Shown piece by piece: positions 1-12,500 of a stretch of DNA of 64,000 nucleotides; the stretch's first letter is position 1, and the number at the start of each line of letters is the position of its first letter. The stretch is from positions 44,381,468-44,445,467 of the forward strand of contig OX246746.1 of the NCBI GenBank assembly GCA_945910005.1, in the 5' to 3' direction. The notes under the pieces are model-generated. The model searched no databases. It was given only the letters and a program-made list of their open reading frames with translations, and had not been told where the DNA came from. This stretch comes from Isoperla grammatica. Lineage: Eukaryota > Arthropoda > Insecta > Plecoptera > Perlodidae. A program made the translations under genes and the position numbers.

Positions 1-3000
1 CGCGGACTATTTACCGGCCTAAAAGTCGATAACGTCATGGACTTCTTTATCGATCGCGTTCAAACATTAATATTACCCGCAAAATTCAATATTTTCGAAA
101 AATCCGTAAATGACTGTAAAAATCCTTCCACCCCAAATATCCATAAAAACGGCAGGCCTGGTCTAGTGGCATAAAGAACTCTTACTATATATGTATACAT
201 AGCAAAAAATCTTAGAACTATCTTTAGAAATAGAAAAATGTTATTTTCTTCATATTCAAACATTGTCAACTCTACCAATTTCAAATATTATTTAACATAC
301 AAAATTAGATTTAGGCTAAGAAATGTTATGAAGTTATTTTGAAGAGCCAATAAATCATATAGGCCTATGCAAGTATATGCATTATGCAATTAATAACATA
401 AGTACTAAAATGATAATTACTTTCAAATGTGGAAGCATTGGTGTGATATCGGAATGTGTATTTGCTAAAAAGCTTCATTTTTCCACCGAAAGTAGTGAAA
501 GAATCTAAAACACTCGAGTTCTCTATTCAATAAGAATGTTCAACTACATTCTTGAAGAAAAAGGTCACTGAAATGCTGTGATAAGTATTTGCTTCGGTCA
601 AGTGACAATAACTATCTTGAATTACATAAGATTCTTCAGAGCCCTGACTAATATTTTACTGTATGCAAAGAGCCAAGGACACATTTTCAACATGTAAGCA
701 ACCACTACGTCACAAGACGCAGTTGTGTGACCAACAACAACATTTTAGTCATTAAAACAATTTCCAGTACATATTAAGGATTCCAGCTACAAGTTTGCAA
801 TTTTGAGTTTTTGCGGTCAATAAAAAAAAAAAGTAATACGTAACCATTTTTACAATGTATGCAAATCTTTGTGTTGTGATATATTTTCTAGTTTCCCAAG
901 GCTCATGGTAATCAGCACCAGGACATTTATTCTCCTTCTAAAGCTCTGCAGGCAGATTGAACCTTCAGGTACCAGCATTAGGTTAATAAAGCACTGCAAG
1001 GTGTTCACGTGTACACGTATTATCACTATAGATAGAGTACAGTAGTCTAGAGAAGAGATGTATTTCAAGTGCTTTGCTACAAAAGTAAACTGCTAATACA
1101 CAGAAACAAAGTACACAAGAAGGAAAGTCCAAAGTAAAGTACAGGGGTGAACAGTCATGCCAGACAGTGTCTATGGATGGAGATAGGTACACTTAACGTC
1201 GCGAGTACTGGCAAGTGCATAGTATACAAATACGATATGCTTTCACTGACGAGTGTTAGGACACTTCATTCGAGAAATGTTTAAATGCGACGGAAGAGTT
1301 TTAAACAAAAAAATAAACTTAAGAGTTGAATTTTCTTTGTTGTTACGCAGGAAGTCCGTAGGATAGACATTAAATAAATAACTTATCAATTATGAGGTCT
1401 GTATTGGATGTAGGCCTATGTCTGTCCAACCTAGGCCAGGTTGACGCAAGACATCGACAATCTATGCAATCACTATGCAGCTCAGAGCCTTCTATTGGTA
1501 AACTCACAACGCACAAACTGCAGGAGAAGAACTGCAGTTATATACGGATACACCTAAAAATGATAATTGTGAATGAGACGTCTTGTCAGCATGCTAATTA
1601 TGCAAATTTTGAATTGCGAAATAACGCGATTCGGAGCTTTAACCACGAAATCCACGAAATATCTGAGTATTCACGAAATAAGACTAAAATAACGAAAAAC
1701 TGTTAAATATTGACCAAACGTATGTTTTAATTTTTTTCTAAACTTGCAGAATTAAAAATGTGAAGGAAATAAATACAAAGTCTATTGTGTATACACACGA
1801 ATGACTAGTAGTTGATTAAATAATGTATTTTTTCTTGTTATGCGTCTTATAAAAATAACACCGACAAAACGCGAAATTTACAACTTGACAAAACGAAATT
1901 TGAGAAAAAATAAAACCATTTCCATAGGGCTCTTATCAATTAGAATTAGCAAATGTAAATAATATGAAGACTCTCTTTCAAATTCACGTTTAAACGTCGT
2001 TTTAAAATGAGGTTAAACGTTTAGGATTTAAGCACTTTTTCCCATCCCCACGTTTGATGCTTTTAGTATGCATTTAATCGTGGCAGAGTTCCTATCAAAT
2101 AAAATACATACCTTGGTTCCAGAACCTCTAACAAATAAAAATACTAAATAATTGATAAGTTAGATACTTAAATCACATAGATACAAAACGGAATCAGCTA
2201 TATACATATAATAATATTTAAACCAAACAATCTCTAACCTTTGAACTAAAGATAGAGTCGATGCCAATAAAATTATTTGGGCAACAATAACTTAAGCATT
2301 ATGTGCCCTAGGACAATAATAACAAAATGATTTTAAACTAGAATCCGGACTTAACATAGAAGCATGCAATTACTTGAAAAATCTGTTACTTTAGGCTAAA
2401 AAATGTTTTTAAGAAACATTCCGTATAAAAATATATAAATATATATATATTTTGGTAAAGAAGCTCCTGTTTAACTGGTTTCACAAACAATGTATGACAA
2501 TATATAATGCTGTCTTAAATCCCATGAAGAACATTACTATGCCCGCCCAGTACTCTCGAGCTTAGGGAAACAGTAGTACTTATAATCAGAGAGGAAGGTG
2601 GTAGGCATTGTTCAATAGATATGTAACACCGAATAATCATACGAAAACCTTAACAAAAATATCAAACCAAACAATGCATACGATGCCACCAACTGGCACT
2701 ACTTGTTTACAAGTCTGAAAGAAATGTACCCATTAACACAACAAACGAGGGTAAACCCAATCCACTGGATGGCGACACAAGTATAGAAATCTGTGCACTG
2801 TTACCTCTTGCGCTACCATACACCCATATCCCTACCGACTATTCCAAACTAAAACTGCAGTGCTTGACCAGGGCCATTTTAGCCACTCCGCTTTGCAGAG
2901 GAGCTAGTATCACCTGTTTAAAATAAAATGTAGCATTATGGACCTGAATCCATCATATATTTTTTTACAAAGTCAGAGAAAATTAAAGAAATATACAAAT

Positions 3001-3510
3001 ATACAAGTCCTAGGCAAACCTAGTAGAAAACCAAACGGAAAATGATGATTATAGGCCTATATGGACAAATTAAGTACAGTGAAACCTCTATGCATAATTT
3101 CTCAAACAATACATTTCTGCAACCATCGCTTATTTTAAATACTTCTGCTGAAAGTGGTACAGTACAGTAGGCCTACTAGATATTTAAAATGTTAAAATTA
3201 AATTTATCCATTGTTTCTCGCAATGTAGTTTTTCTCCATTGAAATATACTATTTTCTAATCCCAAATCAATATTTACTTTGATTAATTGATTTTCAATAT
3301 GACTTTTACCGATTGAAAGCAATTGGATAATTTAATACTTCTTGGGAGCTATCGTTCAGTAAATTTGTATTGGAATGTGAGCGTACTTAGTAGTATCACA
3401 CATCACACGCACTAAACTCATCTGCTAAGGTAACTAGTCCCCCTTGCATTGTGCTCCAGTGGTCCAAATAACAAAAATCTCCTAGGGCCATTAATCAACT
3501 ATGTGTCCAG
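1..3510. other. Intergenic sequence, no gene recognised
   Basis: This AT-rich stretch lies beyond the 3' end of tropomodulin. Only short unrelated reading frames occur, none with a recognisable domain or splice pattern. TAGGCC hexamers are scattered through it. I see no RNA gene or complete mobile element. Confidence 0.5.
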
Positions 3511-3660
3511 GGCCCTGATTCTCTATGGTCAACGATACAAGGTGATCACCGGTTTTGGTCGTTATGAGAAGGCTGTGACCCAATCACAGCCATCCATTCG
3601 CCTTCCGTAACGACAGAAGCCAGTGAGAAATTTACCACAGATTTAGAGAATCGGGCTCCT
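3511..3660. mobile_element. Short foldback (MITE-like) element
   Basis: A ~150-bp hairpin. The outer arms GCCCTGATTCTCTA and TAGAGAATCGGGCT are imperfect reverse complements, and inner arms around GGTCGTTATGAGAAGG and CCTTCCGTAACGAC also pair. It has no coding capacity. No clear target duplication was found, so the superfamily is unknown. Confidence 0.6.
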
Positions 3661-4572
3661 GGTCCAATTAGGTCCTAGACCTATTCCTCCTAGGCCGGGA
3701 ATTTCCATGACGTGTGTCGCCTACAAGTTACAGCCCGTATTTAAATAATTATAGTTCCCTTAAGCTTAAGTGGCGGCCATTGAAACCATATAAATTTCCG
3801 TTATATTGACTTGTATTATCGACAGCTTACAATGCGATATGAACTTCGTTTGAAAATATTTTCAGTGACAACCCTGGTATAATTTGATTTTGCTGATGAA
3901 GTACTATATTTAAAATAAATGTGGATGCATAGAAGCAAAAACCAAAATAAATGTTGTATGTTAAAGGTCTAGAAATGTGCTAATTGGAACTTTTGGGGTT
4001 TTTTCCCCCAACTCCATGTTGATTCATGAAAAATGCATTGAGATTTCACTGTTCAAGTAAATAAATATTTCGAAAATGTATAAGGATATAGATATGAGCT
4101 AGATGATTTGATAAGTTTGGCACAAAGCATAGCAAGTTTGCACCAACGACTCGGTGCTCTCTACAGCATCCTGGGACCCTGGAAACAGGCTAATAGGAAC
4201 AAAAGATATTGAACTTGAACATCATAACTGAAACCCCATGTTAAAACCATGAAGCCACACACCACAGGCCAAGTTGTGATACCTCATTATCAAGTACAAT
4301 GCCTAACACAATGTCAACATGGCATTAAATTAAAACCCTTACATAAAAAAATAGAAACATCCCAAAACTCACAAACTAGAACATTATTGTAAAGCCATGA
4401 ATTATGCAAAACAACACACAGCTTTGGCTATTGGCTACATTTTATGCTGCATTTAATTAATACAATTTATAATCAAGAATGCAACAAAATTCTACAAAAA
4501 CTGCAAGAGGGGTGAATGGGCACCCACATAAATGCACTTAATCTAGTTTATACGCGACCGATATAGATTAAT

Positions 4573-5711
4573 TAGGGGTGTGCGAGTACTCGAGTTTTCG
4601 AGTCGAGTGAGTTTTTAGTACTCGACTCGAAATTCACATATTACTACTCGACTATCGAGTTTTTTTCGAGTTTCGATTATTGCGCGATATATCGCTGGAG
4701 ATCGTCAAAACGCTGTTTATACTACACTGAAGTGAGCGTTGGAGGCGGAGCTTAAGTTGAAGCTGCATACGTAAGCCCCGCCCAAACATCCGGTGGGGCT
4801 ACGAGACATTGTTGGAACATCATTTCCTCTAGATATCTTCTTCAATGGCTGGCCTGTTATTTTGAAGGTTATCTGTTTTTTGTATCGTGTTTATTTTTGC
4901 GGCTACTATGAAAGTCAATTGTGGAAGTAAAACAAGTTGTGCTAGGCATCTTCTGATCTACGCAGAGTATATTAAAAAATAAAATGTCTAAGTCTAGCCA
5001 TACACCAGCTAGGCCTAGGGCTAGGCCAATGTAGGCTGACACAGCTAACACTGAATGGGCCTAGGCCTACAAAATAATAACAAAGGCTAGGCTAAGCACA
5101 AGAGCCTAGGTCTAGACCTAGATTAGTGTATTGCATTTGTAACTAAATCCAAACTCACCTTGTAATTCTTTTGGCCTTAAAAATGTCCTAAGTCTAGCCA
5201 TAGGCCTACATCACCCTAATATCACCCTAATGCCTAATAGGCCTATGCAGGCTAGGACACAGCTAACCCTTCATGAGTGTAGAATGAACTCTGCTTCGAA
5301 GTGGTCTGCTACTGACCCAAAGGCCAAAAGAATTACAAGGTGAGTTCAGATCTAGATTTAGTTACAAATGCAAGTTACAAATGCAATAGGCTAATCTAGG
5401 TCTAGGCCTAGACTCTTGTGCCTAGCCTAGCCTACCATAGGAATAACCCTAGGCCAGGCCTTGTTGTTGTTTTGTAGGCCTAGGCCTAAGTTAAGATTAG
5501 TTACTGTTAACTCAAGACCAAGTTATTAAAAGTAATAAGAAATGTATTCACCTTGTTGTACGATTCTTTCTTATAGGCTACCTATTTCCCAATGAATCCC
5601 AGCATATTTAAGTACTTCAATATTTACTACTCGAACTCGACTCGAAAAATTTCTGGTTTTGAACTACTCGAACTCGACTCGAACCAGAAAATTGCTACTC
5701 GCACACCTCTA
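4573..5711. mobile_element. Non-autonomous hAT-type element, ACTCG-rich ends
   Basis: The element starts TAGGGGTGTGCGAGTACTCG and ends CTACTCGCACACCTCTA, a near-perfect terminal inverted repeat. It is flanked by the exact 8-bp duplication AGATTAAT (4565-4572 and 5712-5719), the hAT hallmark. Both subterminal regions are arrays of ACTCGA/TCGAGT words, probably transposase-binding repeats (inference). The interior contains many TAGGCC hexamers and no transposase ORF. Confidence 0.85.
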
Positions 5712-5726
5712 AGATTAATCAACACT

Positions 5727-5997
5727 AAAGTGGAATCAGCGTTGGGAAACATAGTGGATGAATGGAGCCTCGATCTGTTGTTCCCTCTCAGCTTATGCTC
5801 TTTCCACCCCACTCAAACGGCATCTAGAAAACATTGACCCTCACCATTGTTACATTTCAGGTGACCGCATTTCGACTTCCGTAGGCTTTCAAGATTTCTG
5901 TAAACCTTTTTATGGCCACTTCTAGCCCCTTCTAGCGTGTACAATAGGGTCAGACTTCATTCATCTACTGTGGTTCCCAAGGCAATTGAACTTTAGA
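5727..5997 (+). repeat. Dispersed repeat, copy 1
   Basis: About 270 bp that recur in inverted orientation at 28624-28915. Shared words include GGAATCAGCGTTG, GCCTCGATCTGTTGTTCCCTC, GGCATCTAGAAAACA and CATCTACTGTGGTT. The two copies differ by scattered substitutions and small gaps. No coding capacity or terminal repeats were seen, so the repeat class is unknown. Confidence 0.7.
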
Positions 5998-6206
5998 TAC
6001 TGTTATAATTTATTTGATACCTTGATCTTATCCATAAATAGCAGCTAAACTAACTACTGGAACTGGACCATGGTGTGTATCATCACTTGGCCTCGGTATG
6101 GGTTTCATTAACTTACACTCGGCAAATTAACCTTACTACTCCCCTCAAATGGTTCAAACAATATTTTTCCAAATAAAAGTAGATCCTATTAAGAAGAACT
6201 GATAGG

Positions 6207-6504
6207 CTAGCTTTCAACGAAAGTCAGTTCCACAACTTTCTGCCGGTAGGTAAACTTACTCCTGTCGATGTTGGATTGTAGGTGGTTGGCGATGCGGTGG
6301 CGAGCATCATTGTACTCCAGGTGGAGGCCCAACCTCAGAAGGGTGGGGTTCTGCTCGACAAGGGACGTTATCTCCATCTCTATTTTGTTGCCCAACACTG
6401 TCGAGCGCTGATTCGATGCACGGAACTCTTCGATCGAATGGGTGGCTAGCAGAGACTTGACCAGCTTCACGATTACTACGGGACTAATGAAGTTCGTCTC
6501 CACA
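6207..6504 (-). CDS. tmod: Tropomodulin coding exon 5 (residues 265-363, stop)
   Basis: It encodes the last leucine-rich repeats and the C-terminal helix, including GNKIEMEITSLVEQNPTLLR and the basic tail, ending VES with TAG at 6207-6209. The acceptor is TTTCCAG. The exon starts inside a codon, so it has no ATG of its own. Confidence 0.93.
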
Positions 6505-9500
6505 CTGGAAAGATCAATGTCATCTTCATTATAGCCAGCTGGTTTGCTAAATGATGAACAAGTGTGTACAAATTAGGAGTGCCCAATGATATCGATAATT
6601 CGATACGATATCGATAAAAGAAAAATAATTCGATATCAATATAGAATTAATATATCGTACACATCGCGATATCGAACTTGTGTCTAGTAAGTAGGGATGA
6701 CTTCGGATCTAATAATTCAGAACCAGATCCTCCCGCGCTGGATCCGGTTCAGAACCGGTTCTTGAACATTTTAATTTTGTTTATATCACATAATATTTAT
6801 GTGACACTAAGCCTGTTTGTCTTTGACTTTCGTACAATAGTCCCACACAAATGACGAATTCGCTCGTTTCAAGCTACTTGAAGCACTCATTGTCAAGTGT
6901 CAACTAATCACTCACGTTGTTTGCGGCACGAAAGACAAAGAGCTACTGGCGTGCAGTAGGGGTGGGTCGACCGGTCAGCCTACATTAGCAGACGACACCG
7001 GCGGCGACGATTGTGGTGGCTCGCTGCGCGCTTTTACCAGTGTCGTACCGACAGCATTCGAAAAAAAAGAACCGGTTCCGAACCGGTTTCCGGATATCCG
7101 AAGTCATCCCTACTAGTAAGCTAGGCCTAATTGTTAACAAAAAACTATTACCTACGTCATGTCACGCCAATCACAACATCGCTGTTTTGTGTAGATATTT
7201 TAAATTTTGAATAGTACAACACACAAATTGACACACGTAATAAGACGTCCAACTCCGGACCGGTCGAACATGGGAACACACCCGAAGTTACCAAGAGGTT
7301 GCTGATTTCATGGTTGGTTCTGTAGACAACAACAATAACATGTCAAGATGCCATCATATGAGGTGAAGAATTTGGTTGAGGTTTGGTTTAACATTTTTAA
7401 CTTCAACAATTACCAATGCGGGTGTAAACTGTGTGGGAATGGAGAGCAAGATAGGAGCCACCTATTTGTATAAAACTAGCAGATGAACATTGACGCAATG
7501 CTGAGCGACATGAAGAGGGAGGAAAAGAAGCGTGTCTACTGTCTATACTGGTTGACCAGATCCAGCATGGTAGCATAATAGCCAAATGTGGGCATTTAAG
7601 AAGAAGATTCAAAAGTATGCAAATTTAAGTTATTATAATGTCATGCTGAAGACATTAACACATTGGTATTTTAGTAAACACAGAATAGGCCTGGGTAAAA
7701 GACGTGTTGCATCATGCGATATTGGCCAAGGAAACCCTGGGCTAGCCCTGTAGCCCTTGAAACATGTATGAGATGTCAAAACTAATTTTAACTTTAAAAG
7801 TAGTCCTAGGCAATTTCATTCTTTCACAATATTATTGCATTAGGCCTAGTATAAAGTGGAAGCAGCAATGTGCAGTTTTCATACTATTCTTTATAAAAAT
7901 TGCATTTTTTATAGGTTGTCAACATAATACATAACATTAAAAAAATCCCATTTTTTTATTGACATCGACATAACGTACACTACGTTTTTGTACTTTTACA
8001 GAATTTTGCAGATAATTTACCTTCTACAACAGGATATGAATTAATTTTCATAGCAACCCTGCCTTGAACACGTTTTATGTATGCGCTCGCAAACAATGAA
8101 CTGCAAACATTTAACAGCTTGAAAAATATGTGATGAAATCAAGCGGTGAGAGGTCATGCTCAACAATGTTACACCAATAATCCGACAATAGTGCATGAAG
8201 GTTGTCACTACAGTAAAAACCATATAGCATAATGCATACAGCATACATAATTTACATGAATGTTCAGAGGGAAACCTCAGCTGATACTTTGCACAAATAT
8301 CCTCAATTCTTGATGTATTTACCAACAACAATTCTCACAGCTGATTACTAATGAATGAGTTGAGAGGGTAACAGATTGTTTGCATTTGTTTAAACGCGAA
8401 AGGGTAATCTCACGTTTAAAACTACCGGTACACAACAAAAAAAGTGACTTATCGATCATTATCGAGCAGATCGATACACGCGGACCGCGCAGACGACGCT
8501 TATTAGGCCTATACTTCCGCAAATTCTCAAAAAGTGTCTACGGTTTTTGTGAACTAATCGATGAAAGTGTGGATGATGTAGAAGTGGCAGCCAAACAAAT
8601 GGAAGGGAATCTTCGAGAACCTAGGCCTACGAGATCGCTGACGCATAGACCTAGACCTCCTAGGCCTAGGCCTGGGCCTTCTATGTTCAAAGAGCCTAGC
8701 CTAGGCCTACCTAGACCCTGGTCCTAGGCTAGGCCTAGGCCTAGACCAAAGGGAACCTAATCATCAGAGATATTATATTATTATATTCCCTACTGATCAT
8801 CATGTATTTGGAATCATTTTTAAAACGTGCCATACAACTTAAGTTCAAAATATAATCTTTGCATTATTAACCTCAAAATGGGGAAACACTCGCCAACATG
8901 GTCGCTAGGGTTGCCAGATGACAATTATAAAAAATCGGGACATTAGGCGGTACAGCTGGAGGGGGGGGGGGGGGGGGGGGGGCGGTAAAACATATTTTTG
9001 GCAATTGCTGAATCGGGAAATACTGTGAGAATCAATTTCATACCACAATCGGTAGATAGGTATGAATGTTGATGATTTACGGCGTGATAAACAAAGGTGA
9101 GTTCCGAAGCAGTCACGTTATCACTTAGGGCAGAATCCGGTGGTTTAAAGAAATTTACAAGGGTGTTTTGTTTTGCAGTTATTACATTCATTTTATGAAA
9201 TTTACCATTTTCATGGTGCTTTAAATCTGACTCTCCTCCGTGGCTTATTGAAAACTCTTTATTACATATCTTGCAATATACTTTTGATGTGCTGTCGTAA
9301 CTCTTTCGTAGCCAATTATATGTTTTTTCCCAGTCTATGCGGTAAACACACGTGCGCTTACGTTTCTTTGACACTGGTGCACTCGGTCCACTCACACTCT
9401 CCGATCCGCTTCCATCAACGTCGTCTGCCGAGTCCGACATAGCAAGCAACCTGACCTGACCTGTCTAATCTAGAGTCTGGATATTACTAATTACAGCTTT

Positions 9501-12500
9501 CCGCTCTGCACGTTTCTTCCCGTGAAAGCATTGGTAACGTCTACGTAGTATACTTAGACCATATAGGGAGTGGTCTATAGATGGTCTAAGGTAGTATAAT
9601 TTATTATCTGTGGTAACGTGACTCAGTCAGTCAGTGTTGTGTAGTGCCGTGATTGGTTGTTACGCGTGGATGGGACTGGCGCGCGTGAGTCATAGTCGTA
9701 GGTGGAGTGCGGGAGGTGAAAGAGGGGTAGTGAATTGCAGACGACTGACGAGACCACAAAAATGTTATTGTCTTCGCGAGTGGCCGGACATTTTTACTAA
9801 GTGGCGAGCCGAGAGAGACCGAAACGCTGATTTTATAGTGAAGTTGCTACATTTTAAAAAATCGGGACAGCATATGGTCCCGATACAAAACGAATCGGGA
9901 CGCGGGACACAACACCTAAAATCGGGACGGTCCCGATTTTATCGGGACGTCTGGCAACCCCAATGGTCGCACAAAAACAAAAGTGGCCATCTGACAACCC
10001 AACTGCAGAACAGATTACACTGTAGTTCTGTTGTTTCTCTTACCTAGTCCTAGGCCTAGCATTTGGCCATGCTTCAAGCATAGCCTATCTCAAGGCCTAA
10101 GACCTAGGTCAAGCCTTAGTACTTTCCTGATCTAGATCACATGGCCTAGGCCCAGTTGGCAGAATTTAGCATCTATTGAGCCTTAGACATAGGGAGACAA
10201 TACTATTGAACAAATTACAGTATATGGTTTTAGGCATAGGCCCAGATAGGCTTAGGCCTCAGGGACAGCTTTTAGGCCAAGGCCTAGCCTAGGTGAACTC
10301 GGCGGTAGCTTAGATGGGGTCCTAGGTCTAGTCTGCCTAGTCCTCTACCGGTAGTTATTCCTTTCCTGTATCTTTTTATTATATTCAGGCACTACTCGAA
10401 ACTCGCGAGTTATTTACTACTCGAACTCGACTCGATTTGGAAAAGTGCTACTCGCACACCCCTACAAATTAGCATATGGTATTAATTATTAACTCTTGGT
10501 GGGTGTACTATACCACTCACTTTGTGCACTGTGCTATGCCTTAATTTTTTTTATTTCGAGTAGCATTGTTGAGCGTAATTTAACAAAAAATGAAAATTTC
10601 GTGATATTTATGGTGAGAGTAGGCATCCCTCTTTGTTAAGAAGAAAGCTGTCTATACGTGCCTGACATTCAAAATGAAACAAAATTAATACAGCTTTTCC
10701 ACCAATAGATGATGATTCATTAATCATTATCAATTAGAATTCAAACATGATCACAAATACACCAGTAAATTTGATGTTTTGTAGTCAATTGGTACCTACA
10801 TAATATAATAATTAGCATTATATTCTTTAATTTTGGTTATTTTCTCCAAGCACTCGACAGGCCACACACATTTTTGGGGCACACGGGTTGGGAGTCACTG
10901 CCTATACTTGGGGCCTACTGTTAAGCATTCAAACAAATATCTCCTAGTTTCCAGAGTCCAATTGAAATATCCCTGTACTTTTAGGACTAAAGTTAAGCCC
11001 ATTATTTCCAGGACGCAGCAAATTATATGCCTGGGTTGGGTACATAGGCCTTAGAATGTTTAAATATTTCTAGCTGGTTTCAAGGAAAAGTACACTAGGC
11101 CTACTCCAGCGCATTCCAAGCATCTGGTGCAAACATCAAAGTAACATGTGAAAATCTGATTCTGATCACATCGTTCATAGATCATAGTTCCTCATAATAA
11201 ATGTTGGGTAACGTGTTACAACAGAATAAATTAAAACTTATGTAGGACGTACTTAGGTACCGTAATTATCTTTTATTTTACAAGTAGCAAAACGTAAATC
11301 ACGACAAGAGATAATTGTCAGTAATTGGGGGATTGCAGTCTGGGTCACTTACGAGCAACTGCATCACAAAATTAATATCGTTTTAATGTGTATTACTCTT
11401 GATATTGCATTGTAAAGTCAAATTGTGTAGTAGGTAACAACTTTTGGATCCAAAAACAAAGTGTGAAGGTTGACATTTTTTGCTAACTCACCTCTAACTA
11501 TATTATGAAGTCTGGGGGGGAAAATGTAGGCCTACAGTATCTATAAGAAAATGTGTCTGTTTGCCATACAAATGTTTTCATCCGCGGGTACAAAACCCGT
11601 TTGTACCAGCAGATGCCACAGTCTCTCTACACCAAGAACGAAATAAATAAGAAATAAATAACTTTTTTCCAAATTTCGTAGTAGGCCAATTAATAAAAGT
11701 GAGATTACAAAATACAAAAAAAATTCATCCTTCACACTTTGTTTTTGGTCCCAGAAGTTGTTACAACAACATTTGACTTTAAAACGCAAGGTTGAGAGTA
11801 ATACACCATCCAAAAAAATGCCTGGGGAGAATGTGCCGTCTCCTCTGTCTGCGTTGTGGATCAAAACGTTACGTGAATTGTGAATGCAACTAAACCGCTC
11901 AAGAACTATTACCTTGCAAGTGAGGCTGTGCAACCTCATTTCTTGTACTGTAGGCCTCAGCTTAAGACCACAACTGTTACCATAATAATTTAATTAGGAT
12001 TCATCATTATTAAACCAGCAACACCAGTTTCAATATTGCATCATACAACGGTTGCCACTCCAAATTAATTCAAATACGGTACTGTTGGTAAATTATATGC
12101 AAAACTTTGTTTTATGTACAAAATTAAATAACAAACATTTTTGGTGTCAATAAAATTAAAATTAGAAAATCATGATCTTTTGTTTAGTTAAATAATGCAT
12201 TAAAAAAGAAAAAACGCATTTTCACAACTGTACGGAAATCCCCCGTCGCTGCAACCACGTAATTCATTGCCGTACAATATTGCAAACGAATTTTACTGCT
12301 TCGGCTTACTGAAGGTTCAAATTTGCTTCACATCTCTAACCTGCTTGAGGTCTACACCTAGGTTTTCCCTGGCTGATATGAGTGAAATCACATGATGCAA
12401 CAAGTTCTTTACCTAGGCCTAGGGCCTACCCCCAGCACGTACTATACTATAAGACCAATTAGTTAAGAACGATGGGTACGTTTACATAAAAACACAGCAA

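Larger units (their letters stand above)
6577..10464. mobile_element. Possible composite hAT element or pair of hAT ends
   Basis: The right end is unmistakable: CTACTCGCACACCCCTA at 10448-10464, with ACTCGA subterminal words, as in the element at 4573. The same 8 bp, CAAATTAG, follow it (10465-10472) and precede GAGTGCCCAATGATATCG at 6577. That left end is only weakly similar and carries ATCGAT/GATATC words instead. Two complete hAT elements (6692-7112 and 8906-9962) are nested within. It may be one damaged 3.9-kb element or two unrelated ends. Confidence 0.4.
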
